From Leptospira fluminis (GTDB lineage: Bacteria > Spirochaetota > Leptospiria > Leptospirales > Leptospiraceae): 64,000 bases of DNA. The notes below the pieces were generated by a model. It saw only the letters and a program-made list of their open reading frames with translations. It was not told the DNA's origin and made no database searches. The stretch covers positions 129,404 to 193,403 of the forward strand of contig NZ_RQEV01000015.1 of the NCBI RefSeq assembly GCF_004771275.1. Reading direction: 5' to 3'. A program made the translations under genes and the position numbers. Shown here piece by piece: positions 9,086 through 20,379 of the stretch. The number at the start of each line of letters is the position of its first letter. The stretch's first letter is position 1.

Positions 9086-10933
9086 ATGATAGAACTCAAA
9101 TTTGGGCAAAGAAAGGTCGTCACGTTTCGCGGTGCGAGAAAGGTCGTCGGAGGATTAACGGAAAAGAATAAGATCGATATCCTTTTGTACATCAGCAAGG
9201 AATTCGCGAATGCGGATAAGGAAGAGGACCTTTACGATATCGTCATCAGTTTATGCAAAGACATCTTCGAGTGCGACAATACGACGCTACGAATGTGGAG
9301 GGAAAAGTTTCTGGATCCGGTTCGATTCTTCAAGGAGACGGATCCGCCTAGAAGGAAACTCGGCCAGGACGAAGGGTATTCCGGATTCACCTTTAAGACG
9401 AGGATGCCTTTGCTCATCCAGGACTTAAGCCACCATCCCGAATACATTGACGAAGGGGAAAGTACCCGTGCGATCATGTGCGTTCCGATCATGTACAAAG
9501 AGGAATGCCTCGGCACGATCGCGGTGGAATCCGATACGGAATTTTTTTACCGGGAAGACGATCTGGAAATCCTGGAAGCCCTAGGATCCCAACTCGCCTT
9601 GGCCATCACGAGCGTGCGTCTGATCCAAGGTTTGGTCCTGGCGAACGAAAGAGAGGCGCAAATCCTAAAACAACTCGAATGGGACATGCGTATGGGACGC
9701 AACGTCCAGAGTCAAATCGTGGAGACCCGCATTCTCGCTTGGAACGGTCTTCATTTCGGGACCCACTACGAACCTATGACGGAAGTGTCCGGTGATTATT
9801 TTAACGTTGTCCGTCAAGGGAACTCCATCACCGCGATTATCGTGGACGTTTCCGGACATGGAATCCCGGCCGCCTTGGTAACCATGTCCATTCACTACCA
9901 GTTCCAGAGATGTACTTCCTTGGGTATGGGTCTCGGCGAAATGTTGGCCGAACTCGGAGAATCGATCCGTCCCCAACTTCCGGACGGAACTTATTTTACC
10001 GCTTTCGTGTTGAAGGTTTACAGCGATTACACGTACTCTTACGTGAACGCCGCCCACCAAAAGATGCTCCATTTCCATTCCATGACCGGTAGGGTGGAGG
10101 AACTGGACACTGCCGGAGTCCCGCTCGGTATCTTCGAAGTGGAACGCAACAATTTCGAGGAAAAACACGGAAGGATTCTTCCCGGAGATATCCTCTTTCT
10201 TCCTACCGACGGAATCGTGGAGCAGAAGAACGAAGCCCGCCAGGAACTCGGAAACCAGCGATTCATAGAATGGATCCGCCAGGAAAAAGCGACCATAGAG
10301 GAACAGAGGGATAAGATTTTCATCGAGGACCTAGTAGGTTCCTTAATCGGTAGGTTTAAACGATTCAAAGGGGATATGAGAACGGGGGACGACGTTTCCC
10401 TCTTGGCGTTGCAGTGCAATCCGGAATTAGGAAAGGCAAGATCTGTGCTTTCTTTAGCCAAAGCGGCCGCAAAGAGTAAGAAAGATCAGATGGCGTACGA
10501 AAAGGCTCTCGAAGTCTTTTCCATGGACGAGTCCCTGAAGGACAGTCTTCTCCTCCTCGGCAAGATGTATTACAGGGATCGTAACTTCGAAAAAGGCGTT
10601 CAGTTCATAGAGAAATACGTCCGGACAAGCGGGGAGGAATCCGAGCATATCCAATATCTGCTGGGTCGCGCATATTACGAATTGGGTAACATTTCGGAAG
10701 CTAAGAAAGCGCTCAAGAGATCTTTAGCGATCGACCACACCTATGCCAAGTCTAGCCTACGCTTGGCTAGATGTTACTTAAAGGAAAACGAAACCGCTAA
10801 GGCGATCAAAGTTCTCCAGCAGGGAGTGAAAAGCGCCCCTACGAACGAGTATCTTAAGATCTCCTTGAAGAAGTTGGAGGAATTGGTCCGCAAGAAAGGG
10901 GCGGAAGATGCGGCGGAGAGAGCTGCAGTGTAA
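9086..10933 (+). CDS. GAF - PP2C (SpoIIE-type) - TPR phosphatase
   Basis: A 615-residue regulator with a GAF domain (about 30-190), a coiled linker (EREAQILKQLEWDMRMGRNVQ), a SpoIIE/RsbU phosphatase domain (about 210-435) and at least three TPR repeats (about 460-600). Metal-binding residues are seen in GDYFNV, DVSGHGIPA, PTDGIVEQ and GDDVSL. The TPR tail is likely a docking site for partner proteins. The gene starts behind a sigma-54 promoter and is followed after 53 bases by an ammonium transporter gene, so both probably answer to nitrogen or nutrient state. The ribosome site is TAGGAT. Confidence 0.88.
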   Translation: MIELKFGQRKVVTFRGARKVVGGLTEKNKIDILLYISKEFANADKEEDLYDIVISLCKDIFECDNTTLRMWREKFLDPVRFFKETDPPRRKLGQDEGYSGFTFKTRMPLLIQDLSHHPEYIDEGESTRAIMCVPIMYKEECLGTIAVESDTEFFYREDDLEILEALGSQLALAITSVRLIQGLVLANEREAQILKQLEWDMRMGRNVQSQIVETRILAWNGLHFGTHYEPMTEVSGDYFNVVRQGNSITAIIVDVSGHGIPAALVTMSIHYQFQRCTSLGMGLGEMLAELGESIRPQLPDGTYFTAFVLKVYSDYTYSYVNAAHQKMLHFHSMTGRVEELDTAGVPLGIFEVERNNFEEKHGRILPGDILFLPTDGIVEQKNEARQELGNQRFIEWIRQEKATIEEQRDKIFIEDLVGSLIGRFKRFKGDMRTGDDVSLLALQCNPELGKARSVLSLAKAAAKSKKDQMAYEKALEVFSMDESLKDSLLLLGKMYYRDRNFEKGVQFIEKYVRTSGEESEHIQYLLGRAYYELGNISEAKKALKRSLAIDHTYAKSSLRLARCYLKENETAKAIKVLQQGVKSAPTNEYLKISLKKLEELVRKKGAEDAAERAAV

Positions 10934-10986
10934 AAAACGGAACCGTCAGGAATGATTTTTAGAGAGAAAAGGAGACTTAAAACAAT

Positions 10987-12354
10987 ATGCGCATACTGGC
11001 AATACTAATGCTCGCGCTCGCCGCGAGTGGACTTTGGGCGGAGGGAACCACACCGGCGGCGGCTCCGACGCCGGATAACGCGACGCTCAACACCATGATC
11101 ACGACGCTTAGGAGCGAAACGAACTGGTTGTGGACCGCGATTGCGGCTTTTCTAGTGTATTTCATGCAGGCGGGTTTTGCGCTGGTTGAAGCGGGATTTA
11201 CTCGTGCAAAAAACACGGTCAATATCCTGATGAAGAACTTCATGGATTTTGCCATCGGTTCGCTCGCATATTGGCTCATCGGATTCTCCATCATGTTCGG
11301 TCCGCAATTGCTTTCGGGCTTCGGCATCGGAATTCCGGGACTAGCGGACGGCTTGATCGTTAAGGGTGGTAAGCCGGACGCGGGCGGATTCACGTTTTTT
11401 ATCTTCCAGCTCGTGTTTGCCGGAACGGCCGCTACGATCGTTTCCGGAGCCATGGCGGAACGCACGAAATTCATCGCATACGTGATTTTCTCCGTTGTGA
11501 TTTCCGCATTGATTTATCCTGTCTTTGGTTCCACCGCGTGGGCAGGTTTGTTCGGTCTCAATAAGGGTTTTCTGGAAACGAAAGGCTTTATCGATTTTGC
11601 GGGTTCCACCGTGGTTCACTCCGTGGGTGGATGGGCCGGCTTGGCCGGTGCCCTGGTTCTCGGACCAAGAATCGGAAAATACCAGGACGGGAAAGTGGTT
11701 CCGATTCTAGGCCACAACATGACGATCGCGGCCCTTGGAGTGTTCATACTTTGGTTGGGTTGGTTCGGATTCAATCCGGGTTCCACCACTTCGGTTACCG
11801 GCGGTCTTTTTGCGATCATCGCGGTCACTACGAACTTTGCCGCGGCCGCTGGTGCGGTTGCAGCGATGATGACGACCTGGATTCTATTCAAAAAACCGGA
11901 TATAGGTCTGACTTTGAACGGAGCTCTGGCGGGATTGGTGGCGATCACTTCTCCTTGCGCGAACGTAAGCATTTCTTCCGCCGTCGTGATCGGTTTGGTG
12001 GCAGGTGTTCTCGTGGTATTCAGCGTGCTCTTTTTCGATAGAATCCGGTTAGACGACCCGGTAGGAGCGGTTTCCGTACACGGAGTCTGCGGCGCCTGGG
12101 GAACTCTTGCCGCAGGTTTATTTGCGGAAGAAGCTTACGGTGGAATCAACGGCTTCTTTTTCGGAGGAGGTTTCGGTCCGGTCGTGACTCAGATTACCGG
12201 AATCCTTTTCGCCTTCGTATGGTCGTTCGGAGCTTCCACACTTCTGTTTCTTGCGCTAAAATATACGATCGGTTTAAGAGTCTCCGAAGACGAAGAAATC
12301 CAAGGATTGGATATTTTAGAACACGGAAACGAAGCTTACCCGGTTTCCAAGTAA
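10987..12354 (+). CDS. amt: Ammonium transporter (Amt/MEP family)
   Basis: A 455-residue inner-membrane ammonium channel with a cleavable-looking signal peptide (ending GLWA-EG) followed by eleven membrane helices. The two conserved pore histidines are present in GSTVVHSVGG and VSVHGVCGAWG, and the signature DFAGSTVVH...GG region is intact. No GlnK gene follows, which is unusual because many bacteria pair them. The C-terminal tail (YTIGLRVSEDEEIQGLDILEHG) is the usual cytoplasmic regulatory segment for P-II binding. It probably shares the sigma-54 transcript of the phosphatase gene just upstream and ends at a hairpin terminator. Confidence 0.95.
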   Translation: MRILAILMLALAASGLWAEGTTPAAAPTPDNATLNTMITTLRSETNWLWTAIAAFLVYFMQAGFALVEAGFTRAKNTVNILMKNFMDFAIGSLAYWLIGFSIMFGPQLLSGFGIGIPGLADGLIVKGGKPDAGGFTFFIFQLVFAGTAATIVSGAMAERTKFIAYVIFSVVISALIYPVFGSTAWAGLFGLNKGFLETKGFIDFAGSTVVHSVGGWAGLAGALVLGPRIGKYQDGKVVPILGHNMTIAALGVFILWLGWFGFNPGSTTSVTGGLFAIIAVTTNFAAAAGAVAAMMTTWILFKKPDIGLTLNGALAGLVAITSPCANVSISSAVVIGLVAGVLVVFSVLFFDRIRLDDPVGAVSVHGVCGAWGTLAAGLFAEEAYGGINGFFFGGGFGPVVTQITGILFAFVWSFGASTLLFLALKYTIGLRVSEDEEIQGLDILEHGNEAYPVSK

Positions 12355-12367
12355 TTCTAAAAATAAG

Positions 12368-12402
12368 AGACCCTCGCATTTGCCCTGCGGGGGTCGTCTT
12401 TT
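12368..12402 (+). terminator. Rho-independent terminator after amt
   Basis: A 10-base stem (GACCCTCGCA at 12369-12378 with TGCGGGGGTC at 12386-12395, one G-T pair) and a seven-base loop are followed by GTCTTTT. It lies 14 bases after the amt stop codon. Confidence 0.75.
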
Positions 12403-12441
12403 CCCATTGACGAATTCCGCCCCGTCCCCCCGAATGAAGGT

Positions 12442-13110
12442 ATGACCTTGGGGAGACTTGCCTGTAGAATTTCCTTTTTGACGTTTTTCTTTTTGCTGCT
12501 CGGTTGCTTCGATTACGAAGAAGTGCTGACCATCAATCCTGACCTTTCCGGGGTGCTTGAGGTGACTTACATCGTCCCCACAAAGAAAAAGTCCGACGAG
12601 TCCCTAATCAAATTTTTGCCTACGCGAAGGGACGAGATCCTCAGCCGACTAAACAAGGGTTTTTTTTCCAAAAGCGTGGTTTTGAAGGATTATAGTTTTC
12701 AAAAACTAGAAAGTCCCGAAGCGGAGCCCGGAGCGTTTCGGGAAAAGGCAAAGGTGAATTATAAGGTGGAATTCGCGGATATCACCCAGATAGAAGGGAT
12801 TTTGATCGGCAGCGTGCAGATCAAAAAGGAGAAGGCGAGGACGATCTATATCAAGAGGGAATTTCCTTCCGCCACTCGCGCGGCGGATTCCATGCAGATG
12901 GACGGAGAAAAGAAAGTCTTCGGAGAAACCTTACGCTTGATTCGGACGAATTCCATGAATTTTCGCGTGAACTTTCCGATCACTTCGATCTGTACTTCCA
13001 ATCGCGGGGAAGTAAATCTGGGACGACTGAGTTATCGATTGCCTTTATCGGATACCATAGAGAAGGCCGGGAATAAGTCCTGGGATTACCGGATCACTCT
13101 GGTGTATTGA
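12442..13110 (+). CDS. Hypothetical lipoprotein
   Basis: A 222-residue protein with a signal peptide ending in FFLLLGC, a convincing lipobox, followed by FDYEEVLTINPDLSGVLEV. The opening after the Cys (acidic, then a beta-rich 'xxxTLxxDGSG' pattern) resembles a group of spirochaetal and Bacteroidetes surface lipoproteins of unknown function. The remainder is predicted beta-rich with no catalytic motif. It is separated from the cytochrome-maturation operon by a two-base convergent gap, so it terminates head-on against that operon. Confidence 0.75.
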   Translation: MTLGRLACRISFLTFFFLLLGCFDYEEVLTINPDLSGVLEVTYIVPTKKKSDESLIKFLPTRRDEILSRLNKGFFSKSVVLKDYSFQKLESPEAEPGAFREKAKVNYKVEFADITQIEGILIGSVQIKKEKARTIYIKREFPSATRAADSMQMDGEKKVFGETLRLIRTNSMNFRVNFPITSICTSNRGEVNLGRLSYRLPLSDTIEKAGNKSWDYRITLVY

Positions 13111-13112
13111 TT

Positions 13113-13520
13113 TTAGGATAGAAGTTTGGTGCCGCATTCGGGGCAGAATTTGGCGCCTACTAATTCGATCTTGAAGCCGCATTGGTGGCAATATTTTTGT
13201 CTCGGAACGGGATTCTTTTCCTCCGAGGATTGTTGCGGGCTCTTTTCCGACCAGGTCTTGATTTTCCGATCCTGTTCCTCCAACTCCTGTACGATTCCCG
13301 CCGAGATGGACTTGAACTCGGGATCCGTCAGTTTTCCGGTGTCGAATTCGATTTTTAGATCTTTCAGATTTTCTAATAAAACTTCCCTTCGATTGACCAG
13401 TTCCTTTTTTTCGGTTTCCAGCTCCGAACCGTTCTCTCTCTTTACGAACCTCACGTACGCAAAGGGAGTCACTACCAGTGCGGCGAGCAGGAGGTAGAAG
13501 AATATCAAAAGAAAGTCCAT
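13113..13520 (-). CDS. Membrane-anchored zinc-ribbon protein, last gene of the ccm operon
   Basis: A 135-residue protein with one N-terminal helix (LLIFFYLLLAALVVTPFAYVR), a coiled coil (ELETEKKELVNRREVLLENL) and a C-terminal zinc ribbon (YCHQCGFKI...FCPECGTKL). The coiled segment LKDLKIEFDTGKLTDPEF resembles the N-terminal part of CcmI-type proteins, and the gene starts directly after the ccmH-like stop codon, so it may take the place of CcmI in presenting apocytochrome. Its own catalytic role, if any, is not visible. Confidence 0.75.
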   Translation of the reverse strand: MDFLLIFFYLLLAALVVTPFAYVRFVKRENGSELETEKKELVNRREVLLENLKDLKIEFDTGKLTDPEFKSISAGIVQELEEQDRKIKTWSEKSPQQSSEEKNPVPRQKYCHQCGFKIELVGAKFCPECGTKLLS

Positions 13521-14068
13521 TTATTTCTGCTTCTCCTCTATTTCGGAAAGATATTTTCTAAAGGCTTCGTTTTCCTGGCTCGGATTCGCATTCGAGGCTT
13601 TTGCGGCCGTGCGTTTTTTCAGATAGAGAAACATCAGTAGAATTCCCAACGCTCCCGCCATAAATAAGCTCGCGTCTATCCAAGTTGAATCGGGTTTGGC
13701 GAGAATATCGGGCCCGAATCCGTAGACCACGCTTTCCGCCATTCCGGTGTTTCCGGATTCTATGAATTTCGCGATCACCGGATCTTTGACGGCGTCGGGC
13801 CCGAATCCTTTTACCATCTTTTCCACGATCGTATCCGCAGATTCTCCGGATCGGATCCGATTTTCGATGAACACTTTCAGTTTGGCCGAGACCGTGCAGT
13901 TGTTAAACGAACAACTCTTGATGGCGATGGAGGGAATGCAAATACATCGTATCCTTCCGGTCACGTCGTGAAAGGCTCGAATCTCCTGCGGATCGGTCAG
14001 ATTCGTGAACGTGGACTCGGCGGAAAGCGAAGATACGAAAAAGAGAATTATTGGGATGAACGAAAGTT

Positions 14069-14072
<4 letters not shown>
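13521..14072 (-). CDS. ccmH: CcmH-like cytochrome c maturation protein with a CxC motif
   Basis: A 183-residue protein with signal peptide (ending SLSAES), a soluble thiol domain and one C-terminal membrane helix (near 132-150). CcmH reduces the CxxCH cysteines of apocytochrome c at the outer face of the membrane. The usual LRCxxC motif is here IRCICIPS, so the first pair is CxC, and a second pair (SCSFNNC) follows; the downstream helix pattern FIENRIRSGESADTIVEKM matches the family well. It overlaps the ccmF stop by four bases (ATGA), showing translational coupling. Confidence 0.8.
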
Positions 14073-16248
<2,176 letters not shown>

Positions 16249-16252
<4 letters not shown>

Positions 16253-16677
16253 CGGGACCCGCTTTCATATTCTTCTGCAGAGGCTTCCTGATCGGAATAA
16301 CCCGCTTCGTATTTGGAAGCGCATTTTGCCTCTACTCTATCCGCGACGAGAGTTCCGTTTTTCCAGACTCCGTCCACTCTGGCGCGAGTGCCTTCCTTGA
16401 ACGCATCCGGGAGAAGTGTCGCTCCCGTGAAATACACGGGGACTTCCCGATCGTTCAGTTGCAGAACGAATTTGGCGGTTTTTCCCTCGCGGACAACGGT
16501 CCCTAGTTTTACGAATCCTCGCACTCGGAGCAATTCATCCCCGTCGTACTTTGCGGGGTGAGCGGCGAGTTCCGAAGCATCCAAAAGGATATAAGAGGTT
16601 TCTTTGGAGGAAAAAAAGGCGATGGCTCCCAAGGAGAGAGCGATTGTACCGGCGAGGATTGCGAATTTAACGTTCAT
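16249..16677 (-). CDS. ccmE: Variant CcmE heme chaperone with CxxxY motif
   Basis: A 142-residue protein with one N-terminal membrane anchor and an OB-fold periplasmic domain (LRVRGFVKLGTV, VPVYFTGATLLPDAFKEG, VDGVWKNGTLVADRVEAK). In classic CcmE the heme is held by a His in HxxxY; here the position reads CASKY, so the heme ligand is Cys, a variant known in archaea and some anaerobes and usually said to go with loss of ccmH. Here a CcmH-like gene is nevertheless in the same operon. It starts 12 bases after the ydcF-like gene. Confidence 0.88.
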
Positions 16678-16689
16678 CGTTTTTACTGG

Positions 16690-17508
16690 CTAGTCCTTAG
16701 ACCAAGGAAACCGGAGCCTAAGGGGAAGAAAAGTGGAAATACGTTCGCGGGCGTCGTAAACCAGGAGTCCGATCCTCTCCTTCCAAACAGTGCTGGTGAG
16801 CGCGAGGGTGTGGGCCGAGGGAATGAAGGAATCCAAAGTTAGGACTTTGATCTGGGAATTGTAATCCGTAGGCCAAGGATGAATTTTCAGCCCGGTCTTA
16901 CGAAACACTCTCAAAGACCTTTCCATGTGAAAAGCGGAAGTGATTAAAATCAGGGATTTCCACCCCTTTTTGCGGAAGATCTCGGCGGTATATTCCGCGT
17001 TTTCCTTGGTATTCCGGCTTTGGCTTTCCAAAAGAATCGCGGTTTTAGGGATTCCGAAAGATAGGAAAAAAATCTCCGCGAACTCCGCTTCTTTTTTGGT
17101 TTGGAAGAGCAGATTTCCGGAGCCGCCGGTAAAAACGATGCGGGGCGCCTTTCCTTCTTTGTATAACAAAATCGCATCCGTCATCCGTTCCGCGGAAGGA
17201 CCCAACTGAGGCCTGTCCGAATAAAGGTTCATATTGTCCACGGCTCCTCCCAGTACGACGATCGCGTCCGCTTTGGGGAGCTCTTTGGAGGAAACCGGCG
17301 GATATTTCTCTTCTAATCCCTGAACCAGCCATTGGGAAAACGAATCCGTAGAACAGATCCAGAGAAGTAGCAAAGGGAGGCAAACTGCGATTCTTTGCTT
17401 CTTTTGCGGAAGCTTGAGTCCGGCCCAGAAAGCCAAAATCAAACAAATCGGCAAAGGAAATAGGAAGATCCCCGCAATCTTGGAAAGTACGAAAAAAACA
17501 GTTTCCAT
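16690..17508 (-). CDS. YdcF/ElyC-like DUF218 protein
   Basis: A 272-residue protein with two N-terminal membrane helices and a DUF218 domain (ADAIVVLGGAVDNMNL, FTGGSGNL, ESQSRNTKENAEY, ITSAFHMERSLRVF). ElyC and SanA relatives are implicated in cell-envelope and peptidoglycan-precursor maintenance; the fold binds nucleotides or S-adenosylmethionine in a YdcF structure. It is the first gene of the minus-strand set leading to ccmE, but the link in function is unknown. The start codon follows a purine-rich run. Confidence 0.85.
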   Translation of the reverse strand: METVFFVLSKIAGIFLFPLPICLILAFWAGLKLPQKKQRIAVCLPLLLLWICSTDSFSQWLVQGLEEKYPPVSSKELPKADAIVVLGGAVDNMNLYSDRPQLGPSAERMTDAILLYKEGKAPRIVFTGGSGNLLFQTKKEAEFAEIFFLSFGIPKTAILLESQSRNTKENAEYTAEIFRKKGWKSLILITSAFHMERSLRVFRKTGLKIHPWPTDYNSQIKVLTLDSFIPSAHTLALTSTVWKERIGLLVYDARERISTFLPLRLRFPWSKD

Positions 17509-17635
17509 TCGTTACTCTCTTTTATTTCGAACAAGTATTCTGCAATGGATTTTTTTGGGAAAAAGGCAGATTCGTTCAAGCGAAATCGAACCGAATGGAT
17601 TTATACTGGAGACATCTTCGTTAGGGAGTGCAACC

Positions 17636-18172
17636 ATGAGATTTGCAAAAGAGATGGTCTTTTACTCGGCGTATCACCAGGAAAAAAGGAACATCTGGAT
17701 CCACGTTTTGGGGGTTCCCACCATCACGTTTACTTTGTTCCTCGTATTGAGCCGGTTTACTTTGTTTTCGGTGGCAGGTTTCGAAATCACTGCGGCGACG
17801 ATCTTTGCTGCGGTAGTGTTGGCTTATTATTTCACCCTAGACTTTATTTTCGCCTTTACCACGGCTCTCGTCTTCGGTTCCCTTTTGTCTCTTGCCCATT
17901 ATCTAACGGCTTCTCTGGAAGCATCCACTGCTTGGACGGTCTTCGGAGTGGCACAGTTGGTAGGCTGGGGAGCACAGTTTTACGGACACTTCATCTTCGA
18001 AAAAAGTAGACCGGCCTTGTTCGATAACCTGTTTCAAGCGATCGTATCCGCGCCTATCTTCGTGGTGGCGGACGTATTTTTCGAATTGGGTCTCAGAAAA
18101 GACGTTCAGGAAGCGGTCCGGAAGGAACTCGCCGCCCAAGGGAAATTGAAAGACTTTCGACCGGCGCACTGA
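17636..18172 (+). CDS. DUF962/Mpo1-like membrane protein
   Basis: The ATG at 17636 with TAGGGAG upstream is chosen over a longer upstream frame. The 178-residue protein has four membrane helices and the DUF962 layout: YSAYHQEKRNIWIHVLGVP at the N-terminus and WGAQFYGHFIFEKSRPAL before SAPIFVVADVFFELG. Yeast Mpo1 in this family is an iron-dependent dioxygenase in phytosphingosine alpha-oxidation; the conserved His residues (YHxxxRNxxxH and GHxxxE) are present here. Whether a bacterial 2-hydroxy fatty acid is the substrate is not known. Confidence 0.8.
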   Translation: MRFAKEMVFYSAYHQEKRNIWIHVLGVPTITFTLFLVLSRFTLFSVAGFEITAATIFAAVVLAYYFTLDFIFAFTTALVFGSLLSLAHYLTASLEASTAWTVFGVAQLVGWGAQFYGHFIFEKSRPALFDNLFQAIVSAPIFVVADVFFELGLRKDVQEAVRKELAAQGKLKDFRPAH

Positions 18173-18208
18173 GAGAAGGAAGGGCCCCGTCGATTTCCCT
18201 TCTGAGCC

Positions 18209-18991
18209 CTATGTGCAGAATACGACCCGGACGGAACTGTTCGGGCCTAAAAAACGGGAGGGCTGTACGCCGAACATTTTCTTGAACGTCCTGCTGAGAT
18301 GTGCCTGGTCCGCGAACCCGGCGGCATAGGCTGCGTCCGTAAGATTTCCTCCGTCTTTTAACAAGGTGGCGGCTTCCTGTAATCGTAGCCAAAGTTGGTA
18401 CTGGCGAACGGGCAGTCCGAGTTGTTCCTTGAACAAATGCATGAACCTCGTTTCGGAAAAACCGGATTCCTCCGCCAGTTCCGGAACGGAAACGGAATTC
18501 GGAAGAGAACGTTTCATTCTTTCCGTGGCCGCCCGGATTCTCGGATCCAGAATCCCTTTAGCGGGCGTTTCCGCACCGATCGCGGAGAGTATGTCTTCGA
18601 ATAAGAGTTTTGCGGAGTCGCATTCCAACCTTCCTTCCAAAAGATCCTTGCAATCCTTGCGGATCGGTTCCAAGTCGTTGGCCGGAATTTCGTGGATTCC
18701 CTTACGACCGTACTTGGCCGCGATCGAGGAGTAATCGCCGCTATGCGGATCGAATTGGAGTACGACGATTTCGGATTCTTCCGCCAATAAAGAGTGATGG
18801 AAATTCGGAGAAAGGATTACGGCTTGGTACGAGGTCCGAATGCCTTCTTCCGTCTCGATTTGAAAGGGAGAAGAAATCGAAATGAGAATCGAAGCCGCAT
18901 AATGGGAATGCGCTTCGGTTACTAATCCACGATTTGCGAATAGGATCCTTCCTTCGAAATAAAAAAGGGCTCCCGTTTTGGATTCCTTCAT
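18209..18991 (-). CDS. AraC-family transcriptional regulator
   Basis: A 260-residue regulator with an N-terminal cupin-like sensing domain (about 1-115) and two C-terminal helix-turn-helix units (about 155-255): VPELAEESGFSETRFMHLFK and LTDAAYAAGFADQAHLSRTFK, followed by FGVQPSRF. The ATG at 18991 overlaps the stop of the upstream hydrolase by four bases (ATGA) and has AGGA as ribosome site, so the pair is translationally coupled and the regulator may control that operon. The longer open frame upstream of this start lies inside the hydrolase and is not used. Confidence 0.88.
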   Translation of the reverse strand: MKESKTGALFYFEGRILFANRGLVTEAHSHYAASILISISSPFQIETEEGIRTSYQAVILSPNFHHSLLAEESEIVVLQFDPHSGDYSSIAAKYGRKGIHEIPANDLEPIRKDCKDLLEGRLECDSAKLLFEDILSAIGAETPAKGILDPRIRAATERMKRSLPNSVSVPELAEESGFSETRFMHLFKEQLGLPVRQYQLWLRLQEAATLLKDGGNLTDAAYAAGFADQAHLSRTFKKMFGVQPSRFLGPNSSVRVVFCT

Positions 18992-19827
18992 TTCTCTATT
19001 CCTAAGACGTTCCGGATCCGATTCCAAGTGCGTTCCGGTTCCTCGAAAGGGAAAAAATGAGTGGCATTCGGCCAGATTTCCAGAGTGGAGTTTCGATTTC
19101 CTTTCACGATTTCTCCCGCGGCCTTGGGGGAACAAACTTCGTATTTTTCCGGAATGGTGATATGCGCTTCGACCTTGATTTTAGGGTACTGGAATAGGCT
19201 GAGTAGATTCGCGGAATTGAATATTTTCGCCTCTAGTTCCGGAGGGCAACGGAGTACTACTTTGTCTTTTTCTTTTCGGAAACAGCTTTTAAGATAATCT
19301 TCGAAGATTCCGTCGTCCCAGTTTGCGAAAGCGCTGCGTTTGCGGTAAGCCCTCCGGATCAAGTTCAGATCGGAGAACTCGCGACGACGGGATAGCGCTC
19401 CCTTTGCCATAGCGGTTCGAAAGAAATACGCATACAGGACGGACTTGATGTCGAGAACGACCGGATCCAGCGCTATGATTTTTCGGAATTTTTCCGGACG
19501 TACATAGGAGGAAAGGAGAAGGCTTGCTCCTCCCATGGAGTGGCCGATTCCGATGCAATTTTCCAGATTTTCCGATTCAACGAGAGCTAAAATTTGATCC
19601 CGAAAGAAAGACCAATTTTTCCATTCCAAACTGGGCTGCGATTCCCCATGACCGCAGAAGTCCAAGGCAAGAACGCGAAACTTCTTGGAAAGTTTTTCCG
19701 TATAATAACGATAGCAACCGGCGCTATAACCGTTGGCATGCGCGATCAAAACGGGAGGAGCTTTTTTTCGTCCGGCGTCGATATAGGAAAGACTAAGCCC
19801 TCGGAACTGGAATGTTTTTCTCTGCAT
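18988..19827 (-). CDS. Alpha/beta hydrolase, sister of the one at 26716
   Basis: A soluble alpha/beta hydrolase of about 280 residues. It shows PVLIAHANGYSAGCYR at the oxyanion hole, DFCGHGES, the nucleophile elbow GHSMGGASLLL and a His in NATHFFPFEEP. The ATG at 19827 (MQRKTF) is preferred; a TTG at 19917 gives 30 more basic residues. The protein closely resembles the hydrolase in the biosynthetic cluster (26716-27630), sharing HANG-[FY]-SA, FFRDQ-[IV]-LA and GHS-[LM]-GGAS. The substrate is unknown, and it is coupled to an AraC regulator gene. Confidence 0.8.
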   Translation of the reverse strand: MQRKTFQFRGLSLSYIDAGRKKAPPVLIAHANGYSAGCYRYYTEKLSKKFRVLALDFCGHGESQPSLEWKNWSFFRDQILALVESENLENCIGIGHSMGGASLLLSSYVRPEKFRKIIALDPVVLDIKSVLYAYFFRTAMAKGALSRRREFSDLNLIRRAYRKRSAFANWDDGIFEDYLKSCFRKEKDKVVLRCPPELEAKIFNSANLLSLFQYPKIKVEAHITIPEKYEVCSPKAAGEIVKGNRNSTLEIWPNATHFFPFEEPERTWNRIRNVLGIEK

Positions 19828-19974
19828 CGGAGATTTGCCCTTGATCTTTCCCGTAATTTTCTTTCGATGGATTAAAAAAGTCGGAAGTCCGGCTTCTCTT
19901 CCGGGAAAATTCTTCAAACTTTCTCTCGGTGGAGTTCTAAGGAAAGAAAAATTGGACCCGGGGGGCCGATTAGA

Positions 19975-20352
19975 ATGAAAGCAACTGTCGTGGCAGTATT
20001 CGTAGTGGCATTATTCTTCAACGCTTTAGCGAACATTCTGATCAAAGCAAGTTCCTTAGGAGATAAAACGGATACAGTGCCGGGAATCGAAGGTCTGGTC
20101 CGGAGTTTCCTTCACCCCGTATTCTTTGCGGGAATCGCTTCGTTCGGGATCGCCCTGCTCGGATACAGATGGGTGTTGGGAAAAGGGTTGAAGCTTTCCT
20201 TAGCGTATCCCGTTTTTACCTCGGCCGGTTTCATTATCGTTCTGCTCGCCTCTACCTTTCTATTTAAAGAAAAATTAAATTGGTCCCAGTGGGCCGGAAT
20301 CCTTCTGATCGTGGCCGGAGTTTGGCTGACGGCCGGCGAAATGTTCGACTGA
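19975..20352 (+). CDS. Small EamA/SMR-like transporter
   Basis: A 125-residue protein of four membrane helices of the drug/metabolite transporter superfamily: KATVVAVFVVALFFNALANIL, a middle pair ending KGLKLSLAYPVFTSAGF, and the last helix WAGILLIVAGVWL. It is the size of SMR exporters, but the usual Glu-14 in the first helix is not seen (there is Asn in NALANILIK), so an EmrE-like drug-proton exchange is not assured. It may act as a dimer. It is separated by 27 bases from the next gene and could be cotranscribed. Confidence 0.8.
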   Translation: MKATVVAVFVVALFFNALANILIKASSLGDKTDTVPGIEGLVRSFLHPVFFAGIASFGIALLGYRWVLGKGLKLSLAYPVFTSAGFIIVLLASTFLFKEKLNWSQWAGILLIVAGVWLTAGEMFD

Positions 20353-20379
20353 GTTCTCTTCCTTTTTTCGAACCGTTTC

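Noticed and set aside
18173..18208. GAAGGG/CCCTTC hairpin between convergent genes
   Set aside because: Six-base stem with a 12-base loop and no U-tract; too weak to list as a terminator.
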